The notes: generated by a model from the letters alone, not told the origin. A stretch of 35,733 nucleotides of DNA from Pelagibacterales bacterium SAG-MED34 (GCA_014653665.1 JACWEE010000008.1:1-35733), one strand, 5' to 3'; numbered from the stretch's first letter, positions 24,889 through 32,603 are shown. Numbers and translations: made by a program.

Positions 24889-25818
24889 ATGAATAAAAAA
24901 AACGTTTTAACTGTTAAAAACTTGAATAAAGTTTATTCAAAAAATGGTTCGAAACAAACCCATGCACTTAATAATTTAAACTTAGAGGTGAAAGAAGGTG
25001 AAATTTTTGGTCTATTAGGACCAAATGGGGCTGGAAAGAGTACATTTATAAACATATTAGGTGGATCAGTTGTAAAAACTGGTGGTGAAGTAAATGTTTG
25101 GGGATTTAACTTAGATAAAAACCCTAGACAAGTTAGAGCCTCTATTGGGATTGTTCCACAAGAAGTAAACTTTGATCCATTTTTTAGTCCCAGAAAACTT
25201 TTAGAGCTTCAAGCAGGTCTATATGGAATTAGAGAAAAAGACAGAATTACAGATACTATATTGAATTTGGTATCATTAGAGGAACAAGCTGACAGTTATG
25301 CTAGAGCCTTATCTGGTGGTATGAAGAGGAGATTACTTGTAGCAAAAGCGATGGTGCATCAACCTCCAATTATAATTTTGGACGAGCCTACTGCAGGAGT
25401 TGACGTGGAGCTTAGAAATACATTGTGGGAAAATGTGAAATCTTTGAACAAACAAGGAGTAACAACAATACTAACAACTCATTACCTTGAGGAAGCGGAA
25501 AAAATGTGTGATAGGATTGGTATTCTAAGTGGAGGAAAATTAGTTGCTTTGGATACGACTAAAAATCTTTTAGAAAGAATTCAAACAAAAATTGTGTATG
25601 TCACCACAGATAAAAAAACTAATATTCAAGATAACACTTTTGAATCTTTAAAAATTATATCAAATGACGAAAACAAGTTAGTTTTATCATATGAGAAGAG
25701 TAAACTAAGCATAGACTCAATAATTTCAGAAATTAAAAAACAAGATATAAAAATACAAGATATTTCAACTGATGATGGGGATCTTGAAGATGTATTTTTA
25801 AGACTTACAAAAAATTAA
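24889..25818 (+). CDS. ABC transporter ATP-binding protein (YadG/CcmA-like), orphan
   Basis: A 309-residue ABC ATPase of the ABC-2 exporter type. Walker A GPNGAGKST (about 44-52), Q-loop VPQEVNFDP, signature LSGGMKRR, Walker B IIILDEPTAGVD and H-loop TTHYLEEAE are all intact. A C-terminal extension (about 220-309) ends in DLEDVFLRLT, a common ending in this exporter class. The usual permease partner (ABC-2 membrane protein) is neither before nor after it: its neighbours are polA (divergent) and regA (convergent, one base apart). The partner must be elsewhere, so the substrate is unknown. Confidence 0.92.
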   Translation: MNKKNVLTVKNLNKVYSKNGSKQTHALNNLNLEVKEGEIFGLLGPNGAGKSTFINILGGSVVKTGGEVNVWGFNLDKNPRQVRASIGIVPQEVNFDPFFSPRKLLELQAGLYGIREKDRITDTILNLVSLEEQADSYARALSGGMKRRLLVAKAMVHQPPIIILDEPTAGVDVELRNTLWENVKSLNKQGVTTILTTHYLEEAEKMCDRIGILSGGKLVALDTTKNLLERIQTKIVYVTTDKKTNIQDNTFESLKIISNDENKLVLSYEKSKLSIDSIISEIKKQDIKIQDISTDDGDLEDVFLRLTKN

Positions 25819-25819
25819 A

Positions 25820-26383
25820 TTATCTAGGAGATCTTTTAGACAGTATTCTCTGAAGAGTTCTTCTATGCATTTTTAGTCTTCTTGCAGTTTCAGAGACATT
25901 TCTGTTACATAACTCAAAAACTCTATGAATGTGCTCCCATTTTACTCTATCCGCTGACATTGGATTTTCAGGTGGGGCTGGTTTTTGATTTGGATCAGCT
26001 AAAAGTGCTTTTTCAACATCATCTGCATCTGCAGGCTTAGCAATATAATCAATTGCTCCCTCTTTAATTGCAGCAACTGCTGTTGGAATATTACCATATC
26101 CAGTTAACATTATAATTCTACTTTTTAGATTTCCCTTTTGAATTTCTTTAACTACCTCTAGTCCATTACCATCATTTAATCTAAGATCCACAACAGCAAA
26201 TGCTGGACTTTGTGATTTTACGGTCTCAATACCAATTTTTACACTCTCAGCTTGTGTGACTGTAAAACCTTTTTTTTCCATAGCTCTAGCCAATCTTTGT
26301 CTAAATGGATTGTCATCGTCTACGATCAAAAGCGATTTATCCTCAAAATCACTTAATTTTTGAAGTGTTGGTTGGCTGATCAT
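25820..26383 (-). CDS. regA: Redox-type response regulator RegA/ActR/PrrA
   Basis: A 187-residue response regulator. Receiver domain: acidic VDDDNPFRQRLARAMEKKGF, phosphoacceptor Asp66 in FAVVDLRLNDGNGLEV, switch Thr in MLTGYG, Lys-Pro in YIAKPAD. A proline-rich linker (PNQKPAPPENP) joins a Fis-like helix-turn-helix with the near-invariant RNVSETARRLKMHRRTLQR. In other Alphaproteobacteria it works with the membrane kinase RegB/PrrB to control respiration, carbon and nitrogen metabolism by redox state. The regB partner is not beside it. It is divergent from the polyamine operon and shares its 144-base regulatory gap. Confidence 0.95.
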   Translation of the reverse strand: MISQPTLQKLSDFEDKSLLIVDDDNPFRQRLARAMEKKGFTVTQAESVKIGIETVKSQSPAFAVVDLRLNDGNGLEVVKEIQKGNLKSRIIMLTGYGNIPTAVAAIKEGAIDYIAKPADADDVEKALLADPNQKPAPPENPMSADRVKWEHIHRVFELCNRNVSETARRLKMHRRTLQRILSKRSPR

Positions 26384-26451
26384 AGCCCTTATATGGAAGT
26401 AAATTTTAATATTTCAATAGCATTATTTACTTTACATTATTAATTATTTCC
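26384..26451. other. Divergent promoter region between regA and the polyamine operon
   Basis: This AT-rich stretch must carry the promoters of regA (minus) and of the decarboxylase operon (plus). TTTACT/TTTACA boxes around 26426-26436 could serve as -35 elements on the plus strand, but I cannot fix a matching -10, and the nearest fit (CATAAA at 26452) would overlap the first leader hairpin. No open frame is present. Confidence 0.35.
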
Positions 26452-26470
26452 CATAAATGCTGCATTTATG
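26452..26470 (+). promoter_or_regulatory. Leader hairpin 1 of the polyamine operon
   Basis: CATAAATG and CATTTATG form a perfect 8-bp stem around the three-base loop CTG. The loop and first three bases of the 3' arm read CTGCAT (26460-26465), the exact reverse complement of ATGCAG in the terminator's 3' arm (26488-26493). The hairpin could thus either stand alone or be exchanged for an antiterminating pairing. Confidence 0.5.
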
Positions 26471-26502
26471 AAACTTGCATATGTGTTATGCAGGTTTTTT
26501 TT
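26471..26502 (+). terminator. Leader terminator (attenuator candidate) upstream of the decarboxylase gene
   Basis: AACTTGCAT pairs with ATGCAGGTT (9 bp, one G-U) around loop ATGTGTT, and an eight-base T run (26495-26502) follows. This is a good intrinsic terminator, placed 25 bases before the start codon of the operon's first gene. No plus-strand gene lies upstream, so it must end either a short leader transcript or a small RNA. A second T run follows at 26508-26515. Confidence 0.7.
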
Positions 26503-26527
26503 GTAAATTTTTTTTAGAGGTGCAGAT

Positions 26528-27706
26528 ATGCAAAAATTTAAGTCAGTTGAACAATTAGTTAACCAACTGAGACCGACAGGACCTGTTTATTGTATTAGAA
26601 AAGAGTCAATTAAATTGGCATCTAAATACTTCCAAAAGAATTTTCCAGGACAAATACTATACGCATTAAAAACTAACCCTCATCCAATAGTTCTTAAAAC
26701 TATTGTTGAAAGTGGTATAAATCGTTTTGATGTAGCATCTATCAAAGAAATAGAGGCTATAAGAAAAATAAGCCCAGATGCGAACTGCTCTTATATGCAT
26801 ACAGTCAAAAGCAGAGAAAGTATTAAAGAGGCATATTTTAAATATAATGTTAAGGCCTTTTCTTTGGATACTAAAGATGAATTAATAAAAATTTTAGAAA
26901 GTACAAATTACGCTAAAAACTTGGAATTATTTGTTAGAGTTTCTGTGTCTAATGAACATGCAGAGATTGATTTATCAAAAAAATTTGGAGCTATTAATAA
27001 TGAAGCAGCTGGACTACTGAGATTAACAAAACAGTATTCTAAAAAAATTGGACTTAGTTTTCATGTTGGTTCACAATGTATGCACCCAATATCTTATTCG
27101 AAAGGGATATTTGAAATCAGTAATATAATTAAAAAAACTAAAATTATACCTGATGTAATTAATGTAGGAGGAGGCTTTCCTACTATTTACCCTGATCTTA
27201 TTCCTCAATCTTTAGACTCATACTTTAATGAAATAAAAAAAGGTTTAAGTAATTTAAAATTGGATAAGCTTCCAGAAATTATATGTGAACCTGGAAGAGC
27301 GATTGTTGCAGAAAGTGGCTCAACAATTGTAAGAATTGATTTAAGAAAAAAACAGAAACTCTATATAAATGATGGAACGTATGGAACTTTGTTTGACGCA
27401 GGTGTTCCGAATATTGTTTACCCATCAAAAATGATAACTAATGGAAGGATAATTTCCAAGAAATTAACATCTTTCGATTTCTATGGCCCAACTTGTGATA
27501 GCATGGATTATATGAAAGGACCTTTTATTTTACCAAATAATATAAAAGAAAATGATTATATAGAATTAGGACAGCTTGGAGCATATGGATTAACTTTTAG
27601 AACTAATTTTAATGGATTTTACTCTGATGATATTTACGAAGTTGAAGACAGTCCAATCATGACGATGTATGACAAAGAAGCAAATAAAGAGTTTCTTGTT
27701 GCTTAA
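26528..27706 (+). CDS. PLP-dependent ornithine/lysine decarboxylase (fold type III)
   Basis: A 392-residue alanine-racemase-fold decarboxylase. PLP-binding Lys48 is in YALKTNPHP; HVGSQC, the phosphate-binding GGGFP and EPGRAIVAESG follow in normal order; GPTCDSMDYM carries the catalytic Cys323 and substrate Asp donated across the dimer. This set matches ornithine/lysine decarboxylases of the eukaryotic-like type. It is far too short for the biosynthetic arginine decarboxylase (about 630 residues). It would make putrescine (or cadaverine) in the cytosol. First gene of a four-gene polyamine operon, and its stop shares one base with the next start (TAATG). GAGG lies 7 bases before the ATG. Confidence 0.9.
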   Translation: MQKFKSVEQLVNQLRPTGPVYCIRKESIKLASKYFQKNFPGQILYALKTNPHPIVLKTIVESGINRFDVASIKEIEAIRKISPDANCSYMHTVKSRESIKEAYFKYNVKAFSLDTKDELIKILESTNYAKNLELFVRVSVSNEHAEIDLSKKFGAINNEAAGLLRLTKQYSKKIGLSFHVGSQCMHPISYSKGIFEISNIIKKTKIIPDVINVGGGFPTIYPDLIPQSLDSYFNEIKKGLSNLKLDKLPEIICEPGRAIVAESGSTIVRIDLRKKQKLYINDGTYGTLFDAGVPNIVYPSKMITNGRIISKKLTSFDFYGPTCDSMDYMKGPFILPNNIKENDYIELGQLGAYGLTFRTNFNGFYSDDIYEVEDSPIMTMYDKEANKEFLVA

Positions 27707-28746
27707 TGTCAGATAATAAAAACCAATCAAATAATAGAAAAAGTGATTTACTTAGTAAAGAAGTAGAACATATTGATATAACTTCATTCGATGCTAGAAA
27801 AATTGTCTCTTCAATGGAAAAAATGTCTTTCGTTTCAAGAGAGACTGCAAATGCTGCAAATATTTATAATGAGATGATAAAAGATAACGATTGTACAATA
27901 TTTTTAACACTCGCAGGATCAACATCTGCTGCAGGATGTATGCATATTTATAGAGATTTAGTTAAGTATAACATGGTGGATGCAATAGTAGCAACTGGGG
28001 CTTCAATAATTGATATGGATTTCTTTGAAGCACTTGGTTTTAAACATTATCAGGGATCCCAATATCAAGATGATACAGAGTTAAGAAATAACTACGTTGA
28101 TAGAATATATGATACTTACATTGATGAAGAGGAGCTTCAGATGTGTGATAAAACTATTGGAGAAATTGCAGATCAATTAGAGCCCAAAAGTTATACATCA
28201 AGAGAATTTATAAAAGAGATTGGTAAATATCTTAAAACTAACTCAAAGAAGAAAGATTCATTGATAGAGGTTGCGTATGACAATAACGTTCCAATTTTCT
28301 GTCCAGCATTTACTGACTCTAGTGCAGGATTTGGGCTTGTAATGCATCAAGAAAGAAATCCAAAAAATCACATCACAATCGACTCAATCCGAGAGTTTAG
28401 AGAATTAACTGAAATTAAAATAAAATCTAAAGGATCAGGTCTTTTTATGATTGGAGGAGGTGTACCAAAAAATTTTATTCAAGATACTGTTATATGTGCT
28501 GAACTTTTAGGTAAAGATGTAGATATGCATAAGTATGCTATTCAAATAACAGTTGCTGATTCCAGAGATGGAGCCTGCAGTAGCTCAACACTAAAAGAAG
28601 CAAGCTCATGGGGCAAAGTAGATATTACCAAAGAGCAAATGGTTTTTGCAGAAGCAACAAGTGTATTACCCTTAATAGCAAGTGACGCCTATCATAAAGG
28701 TGAATGGAAAAATAGAGAGAGAAAAAATTTTTCCAAGATATTTTGA
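27706..28746 (+). CDS. Deoxyhypusine synthase-like protein
   Basis: A 346-residue member of the deoxyhypusine synthase family. The NAD-binding and active-site marks are present: TLAGSTSAAGCMHIYRDLV, ATGASIIDMDFFEALG, PIFCPAFTDSSAGFGL, FMIGGGVPKNF and, at the catalytic position, Lys304 in EASSWGKVD, equivalent to the Lys that carries the aminobutyl group in eukaryotes and archaea. Bacteria lack eIF5A, so the acceptor must differ. Bacterial relatives have been proposed or shown to act in polyamine synthesis, for example making homospermidine by transfer to putrescine. Position between a decarboxylase and agmatine genes supports that reading. Exact reaction is uncertain. Confidence 0.9.
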   Translation: MSDNKNQSNNRKSDLLSKEVEHIDITSFDARKIVSSMEKMSFVSRETANAANIYNEMIKDNDCTIFLTLAGSTSAAGCMHIYRDLVKYNMVDAIVATGASIIDMDFFEALGFKHYQGSQYQDDTELRNNYVDRIYDTYIDEEELQMCDKTIGEIADQLEPKSYTSREFIKEIGKYLKTNSKKKDSLIEVAYDNNVPIFCPAFTDSSAGFGLVMHQERNPKNHITIDSIREFRELTEIKIKSKGSGLFMIGGGVPKNFIQDTVICAELLGKDVDMHKYAIQITVADSRDGACSSSTLKEASSWGKVDITKEQMVFAEATSVLPLIASDAYHKGEWKNRERKNFSKIF

Positions 28747-28749
28747 TTA

Positions 28750-29631
28750 ATGATCAAAAAAATCAAAATTGGTTTAATACAAAGTAAATCTTTAGGTACA
28801 ATTCAATCTAATATTGATTTAGCTATAAAAAATATTAAAAAAGCGGCAAAAAAAAAAGCAAAGATAATTTGTCTTCCTGAGCTATTTTTGACTAATTATT
28901 TTTGCCAAACAGAAAGTCATTCAAACTTTAAATTAGCAGAAAAAATTCCAGGAACAACCTCTAGAATATTTTGCGATCTAGCAAAAGAGCTTGGTGTTAT
29001 ATTAAATATTACGATGTTTGAAAAAAAGACTTCTGGGTTTTATCATAATACTAGTATCATTATTAATGAAAATGGTAATATTCTATCTAAATATCGTAAG
29101 ATGCACATACCTGATGACCCAGGATATTATGAAAAATTTTATTTCAGTCCTGGGGACCTAGGTTTCAAAAGTGTGAAAACTAAATTTGGCAAGATAGGTC
29201 CTCTTATATGTTGGGATCAATGGTTCCCCGAAGCCGCTAGACTAACGGCTTTAAAAGGAGCTCAAATTATTTTTTATCCAACTGCTATTGGGTGGCATCC
29301 AAAAGAAAAAAGAAAGTTTGGAAAATCTCAATTAGACTCATGGATCACAATGCAAAAATCTCATGCTATTGCTAATGGAACTTATGTTGCTGCTATAAAT
29401 AGAGTTGGGTTAGAGAAAAAAGGGAAAAAAAAAATTGAATTTTGGGGTAATTCAATGGTGATAGATCCTAGTGGTAAAATAATTGCAAAAGCAGGAAATA
29501 AAAAAGAAGATATTTTAGTTTGTGAAGTAGATTATAAAAAAATTGATACTGCTAGACAGCACTGGCCCTTTTTAAGAGACAGAAGAACCGAGTTTTATAA
29601 AGATATTCTCAAAAATCCTGAAGATGAGTAA
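28750..29631 (+). CDS. aguB: N-carbamoylputrescine amidase (nitrilase family)
   Basis: A 293-residue carbon-nitrogen hydrolase. The Glu-Lys-Cys triad is Glu44 (CLPELFLTNYF), Lys117 (KYRKMHIPDD) and Cys154 (LICWDQWFPEAARL). The motifs HIPDDPGYYEKFYFSPGDLGF and the end QHWPFLRDRRTEFY are typical of AguB. It hydrolyses N-carbamoylputrescine to putrescine, ammonia and CO2, completing the agmatine route together with the following gene. It starts three bases after the deoxyhypusine synthase-like gene and overlaps aguA by 8 bases. Confidence 0.94.
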   Translation: MIKKIKIGLIQSKSLGTIQSNIDLAIKNIKKAAKKKAKIICLPELFLTNYFCQTESHSNFKLAEKIPGTTSRIFCDLAKELGVILNITMFEKKTSGFYHNTSIIINENGNILSKYRKMHIPDDPGYYEKFYFSPGDLGFKSVKTKFGKIGPLICWDQWFPEAARLTALKGAQIIFYPTAIGWHPKEKRKFGKSQLDSWITMQKSHAIANGTYVAAINRVGLEKKGKKKIEFWGNSMVIDPSGKIIAKAGNKKEDILVCEVDYKKIDTARQHWPFLRDRRTEFYKDILKNPEDE

Positions 29632-30688
29632 AAAAATAGATGAATTTAGAATGCCAGCAGAGTGGGAGCCTCAAAAATCAGTTTGGATATCCTGGCCTCA
29701 TAATAAAAATGATTGGCCTGGATTATTTGAAGAAATTCCAAATGTAGTTGGAAAAATAATAAAATATTTAACAAAATATCAAAGAATAGATTTATTAGTC
29801 AATAGTTTTAAAAGTATTGATACTACAAGAATACATTTAAAAAAAATAGGTTGTAATATATCCAACATTAAATTTCATAAACTTAAAACAGACAGAATTT
29901 GGTTAAGAGACTCAGGGCCAATATTTTTGGTCAACAAAAAAAATAGAAAAAAGATCATGCTTGATTTTAAATTTAATGCCTGGTCAAAATATAAAAACTT
30001 CAAAAATGATAACAAAATTAATAGCCATATTAGTAAATATTTAAATATTGAAAGTATTTTACCTAAAAAAGTAAATTCAAAAAAATTTGTAAGAGTAGTA
30101 ATGGAAGGTGGTGCATTTGATAATAATGGCTCAGGCTCCATATTATTAACAAAAGAGTGCTTATTAAGTAGTAAACAAGAGAGAAATAAAGGATTCAAAA
30201 AAATTGATTATGAAAATCTGTTTTCAAAATATTTAAATGCAAAAAATTTTATTTGGCTTAATAAAGGAATTGTTGGAGATGACACACACGGTCATATCGA
30301 TGATATTGCAAGGTTTATTTCAAAAAGTACAATTATGATAGCTGTAGAAAAGAATAGATCAGATAAAAATTATAAAGCTCTTAAAGAAAATTTAAAAATA
30401 CTAAGTAATAGTTATGATGAAAATGGAAAAAAATTTAAAATTATAAAGATACCTATGCCAAGCCCAGTTGTTATAGACAAAACTCGTGTCCCAGCAAGTT
30501 ATTTAAATTTTTTCATAAGCAATAAAACAGTCTTGGTTCCAGTATTTAATGTAAAAGAGGACAAAAAAGTTATAAAAATTTTTAGAAAATTTTTTACAAA
30601 CAGAAAAGTTATTGGAATTGATTGTAGTGATTTAATCTGGGGTTTTGGGGCTATTCATTGCATGACACAACAAGAGCCAAAAATTTGA
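29624..30688 (+). CDS. aguA: Agmatine deiminase
   Basis: A 354-residue enzyme of the peptidyl-arginine-deiminase fold that turns agmatine into N-carbamoylputrescine plus ammonia. Marks: MPAEWEPQKSVWISWPHN at the start, WLRDSGPIFL, VMEGGAFDNNGSGSIL, the catalytic His in GDDTHGHIDDIARF and the catalytic Cys346 in GFGAIHCMTQQEP at the end. Length is normal. Last gene of the polyamine operon. No arginine decarboxylase to make agmatine lies in the window. The stop is one base from the stop of yhhQ on the other strand. Confidence 0.95.
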   Translation: MSKKIDEFRMPAEWEPQKSVWISWPHNKNDWPGLFEEIPNVVGKIIKYLTKYQRIDLLVNSFKSIDTTRIHLKKIGCNISNIKFHKLKTDRIWLRDSGPIFLVNKKNRKKIMLDFKFNAWSKYKNFKNDNKINSHISKYLNIESILPKKVNSKKFVRVVMEGGAFDNNGSGSILLTKECLLSSKQERNKGFKKIDYENLFSKYLNAKNFIWLNKGIVGDDTHGHIDDIARFISKSTIMIAVEKNRSDKNYKALKENLKILSNSYDENGKKFKIIKIPMPSPVVIDKTRVPASYLNFFISNKTVLVPVFNVKEDKKVIKIFRKFFTNRKVIGIDCSDLIWGFGAIHCMTQQEPKI

Positions 30689-30689
30689 A

Positions 30690-31238
30690 TTAAGCAGCTT
30701 TTAAAGTGCCTAATAATAATCTAAAAGGTATCAACATTACTAATGCTACAAAAATCTTTACTGCTAAATCTCCTAAAGAAAGTGTCACCCAAGGTATTCC
30801 TGTTCCATAAAATGAAATCGAAAAAAATAAAAATGTATCCACGGTTGAACCAATTAATGAAGAGGCAAGTGGTGCAATAAACCATTTTTTTTGTCTTAAT
30901 TGATCAAATATTTGTACATCCAGTAATTGAGCAATTATAAATGCTGCTCCTGAACCAATTGCTATTCTTACTGAGATTAAATCAGCAAAATTTGTTGAGA
31001 AAATTAGTGTAAACAGAATACCTATTGCAAATCCTATATATACAATTTTTCTAGCAACTAATTTACCAAAAGATCTATTTGCTAGATCAGTTATTAGAAA
31101 AGCTATCGGATAGCTGAATGCTCCATATGTAAGAATTTCTTGAAGACCATAATATGGAATTGGAAATTGGACTAAATAATTAGATGCTAAGACAACCAAT
31201 CCCATTAAAAATGAGAGTATTAAAAATACTTTATTCAT
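30690..31238 (-). CDS. yhhQ: Queuosine precursor transporter (YhhQ/VUT family)
   Basis: A 182-residue inner-membrane protein with about six hydrophobic segments. The family pattern is clear: ASNYLVQFPI, LTYGAFSYPIAFLITDLANRSFG near the start, then the buried charged ARKIVY, and SSLIGSTVDTFLFFSISFYG. Members take up the queuosine precursors preQ0/preQ1 for the modification of tRNA GUN anticodons. It overlaps the rpmB stop by one base (TAATG), so it is translated from the rpmB message, an unusual but sensible link to translation. Confidence 0.92.
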   Translation of the reverse strand: MNKVFLILSFLMGLVVLASNYLVQFPIPYYGLQEILTYGAFSYPIAFLITDLANRSFGKLVARKIVYIGFAIGILFTLIFSTNFADLISVRIAIGSGAAFIIAQLLDVQIFDQLRQKKWFIAPLASSLIGSTVDTFLFFSISFYGTGIPWVTLSLGDLAVKIFVALVMLIPFRLLLGTLKAA

Positions 31239-31519
31239 TATGCAGATTTACTGGCTAAGGATTTTTTTAATTTTTTTAGTCTTAATGATAAATCTCTAGA
31301 CTTAGCTGAAATAAGAAATTGGTCAAAACTACCTTTTTTATCTACTGATCTTACCCCAGCATTTGAGACGGTTAATCTTAAACTTCTCTTAAGTAGCTCA
31401 CTTTTAAACTTTACTTTTTTAAGATTTGGAAGAAATCTTCTTTTAGTCTTATTGTTAGCATGACTAACATTATGACCCTTGAGTGGGATTTTTCCAGTAA
31501 GTTCGCATTTTTTAGACAT
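31238..31519 (-). CDS. rpmB: 50S ribosomal protein L28
   Basis: A 93-residue basic ribosomal protein. N-terminal [29 protein letters not shown] is diagnostic for L28, followed by [23 protein letters not shown]. The alphaproteobacterial C-terminal Lys-rich tail is present. A good promoter lies a few bases upstream and no Shine-Dalgarno is visible, so the message may be near-leaderless. yhhQ follows with a one-base overlap. Confidence 0.96.
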   Translation of the reverse strand: MSKKCELTGKIPLKGHNVSHANNKTKRRFLPNLKKVKFKSELLKRSLRLTVSNAGVRSVDKKGSFDQFLISAKSRDLSLRLKKLKKSLASKSA

Positions 31520-31531
31520 AAATTATGAGCC

Positions 31532-31560
31532 TGTATAGGATCTGAATCTTATCGCGTCAA
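31532..31560 (-). promoter_or_regulatory. Promoter of rpmB
   Basis: On the minus strand TTGACG (31560-31555) and TATACA (31537-31532) are separated by exactly 17 bases. The -35 box matches consensus at five of six positions. The predicted start near 31525 leaves only about six bases before ATG 31519. It lies just past the end of pyrD and makes rpmB-yhhQ an independent unit. Confidence 0.6.
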
Positions 31561-31562
31561 GA

Positions 31563-32603
31563 TTAATTTTTAGTTCCAATAGCTTCTGAAACATTTTTAA
31601 ACCCTTTATTTTTTAATAAATCAATTAATTCTGTACTTATTTTTGATGCTATACGAGGACCCCTGTAAACCATTCCAGTATATAATTGAACGAGTGTTGC
31701 TCCAGAAATGATTTTTTCAAAAGCATCTTGTCCATTGCTAACACCACCTACTCCTATTATTTTTGTTTTATCTTTTAGAATTTTATAAAATTTAGAAATT
31801 GCCTCGTTTGAAATCTTTTCTATTGGTTTGCCTGACAGTCCGCCCTTTTCTAATTTATTTATATTTTTTAAATTTTCTCTATTCTTATCTGTGGTATTAG
31901 AAACAATAATAATTCCTATTTCTTGTTCCATAATGATCTTGGATACTTCATTAATTTGATCGTCATTAAGATCAGGTGAAACCTTTATTGCTAATGGAAT
32001 GTTTGAATTCAACTTTTTTTTTTCATTTTTGAGTTTGTCAATCAATGAATTTAATTCATCCTGGTTATGAAAGTCTCTTAAATTTTCTGTATTTGGTGAG
32101 GAGATGTTTATAGTTATATAATCAGCTAAATTATAAAATTTACGAAAACAAATTAAATAATCATCGATTCTATTAGTGGAGTCTTTATTTGGTCCGATAT
32201 TTATTCCTAAAAAACCCTTTTTATTATTTTCCTTAATTGTCTTACTAATTTGTTCTGAGCCAGAGTTGTTAAAACCTAATCTATTTATAAGAGCTTCATC
32301 TTCTTCAAGTCTAAAAACCCTTGGTTTAGGGTTACCAAATTGAGGCTTTGGAGTAATTGTGCCTACTTCAACAAATCCAAATCCAAGATTAAACAGTGGA
32401 TTGTATACTTCAGCATTTTTATCAAACCCAGCAGCAACACCAATTGGTGATGATAATTTTTTTTCACAAAAAGTTGTTTCTAAAATATGATTATCTTTCG
32501 GTTTTGAGTAAGGAATATTATTTAACTTTAGTGCTTTTATTGCTAGAGAATGAGCTACTTCAGGACTAAATTTAAAAATTAGTGGTCTTAAAATATTAAA
32601 CAT
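31563..32603 (-). CDS. pyrD: Dihydroorotate dehydrogenase (quinone), class 2
   Basis: A 346-residue membrane-associated flavoenzyme of pyrimidine synthesis that passes electrons from dihydroorotate to ubiquinone. The N-terminal amphipathic part (MFNILRPLIFKFSPEVAHSLAIKAL) is the quinone-site extension of class 2. FMN-binding and substrate motifs are GVAAGFDKNAE, VGTITPKPQFGNPKPRVFRL, NRLGFNN, ISSPNTENLR with the catalytic Ser, VSNTT and GVGGVSNGQDA. Length matches the class. It overlaps the lysyl-tRNA synthetase gene by 8 bases and ends shortly before the rpmB promoter. Confidence 0.97.
   Translation of the reverse strand: MFNILRPLIFKFSPEVAHSLAIKALKLNNIPYSKPKDNHILETTFCEKKLSSPIGVAAGFDKNAEVYNPLFNLGFGFVEVGTITPKPQFGNPKPRVFRLEEDEALINRLGFNNSGSEQISKTIKENNKKGFLGINIGPNKDSTNRIDDYLICFRKFYNLADYITINISSPNTENLRDFHNQDELNSLIDKLKNEKKKLNSNIPLAIKVSPDLNDDQINEVSKIIMEQEIGIIIVSNTTDKNRENLKNINKLEKGGLSGKPIEKISNEAISKFYKILKDKTKIIGVGGVSNGQDAFEKIISGATLVQLYTGMVYRGPRIASKISTELIDLLKNKGFKNVSEAIGTKN

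Noticed and set aside
25816-25845. Terminator between the orphan ABC ATPase and regA
   Set aside because: Only a short AGATCT palindrome is present; it lies inside the regA coding end and has no stable stem with a T tract.
26528-27706. Biosynthetic arginine decarboxylase as the identity of the first polyamine gene
   Set aside because: Too short (392 residues) and the CDSMD active-site motif is of the ornithine/lysine type.
29875-30198. Minus-strand 107-codon frame inside aguA
   Set aside because: Antisense of the agmatine deiminase motifs; no independent support.
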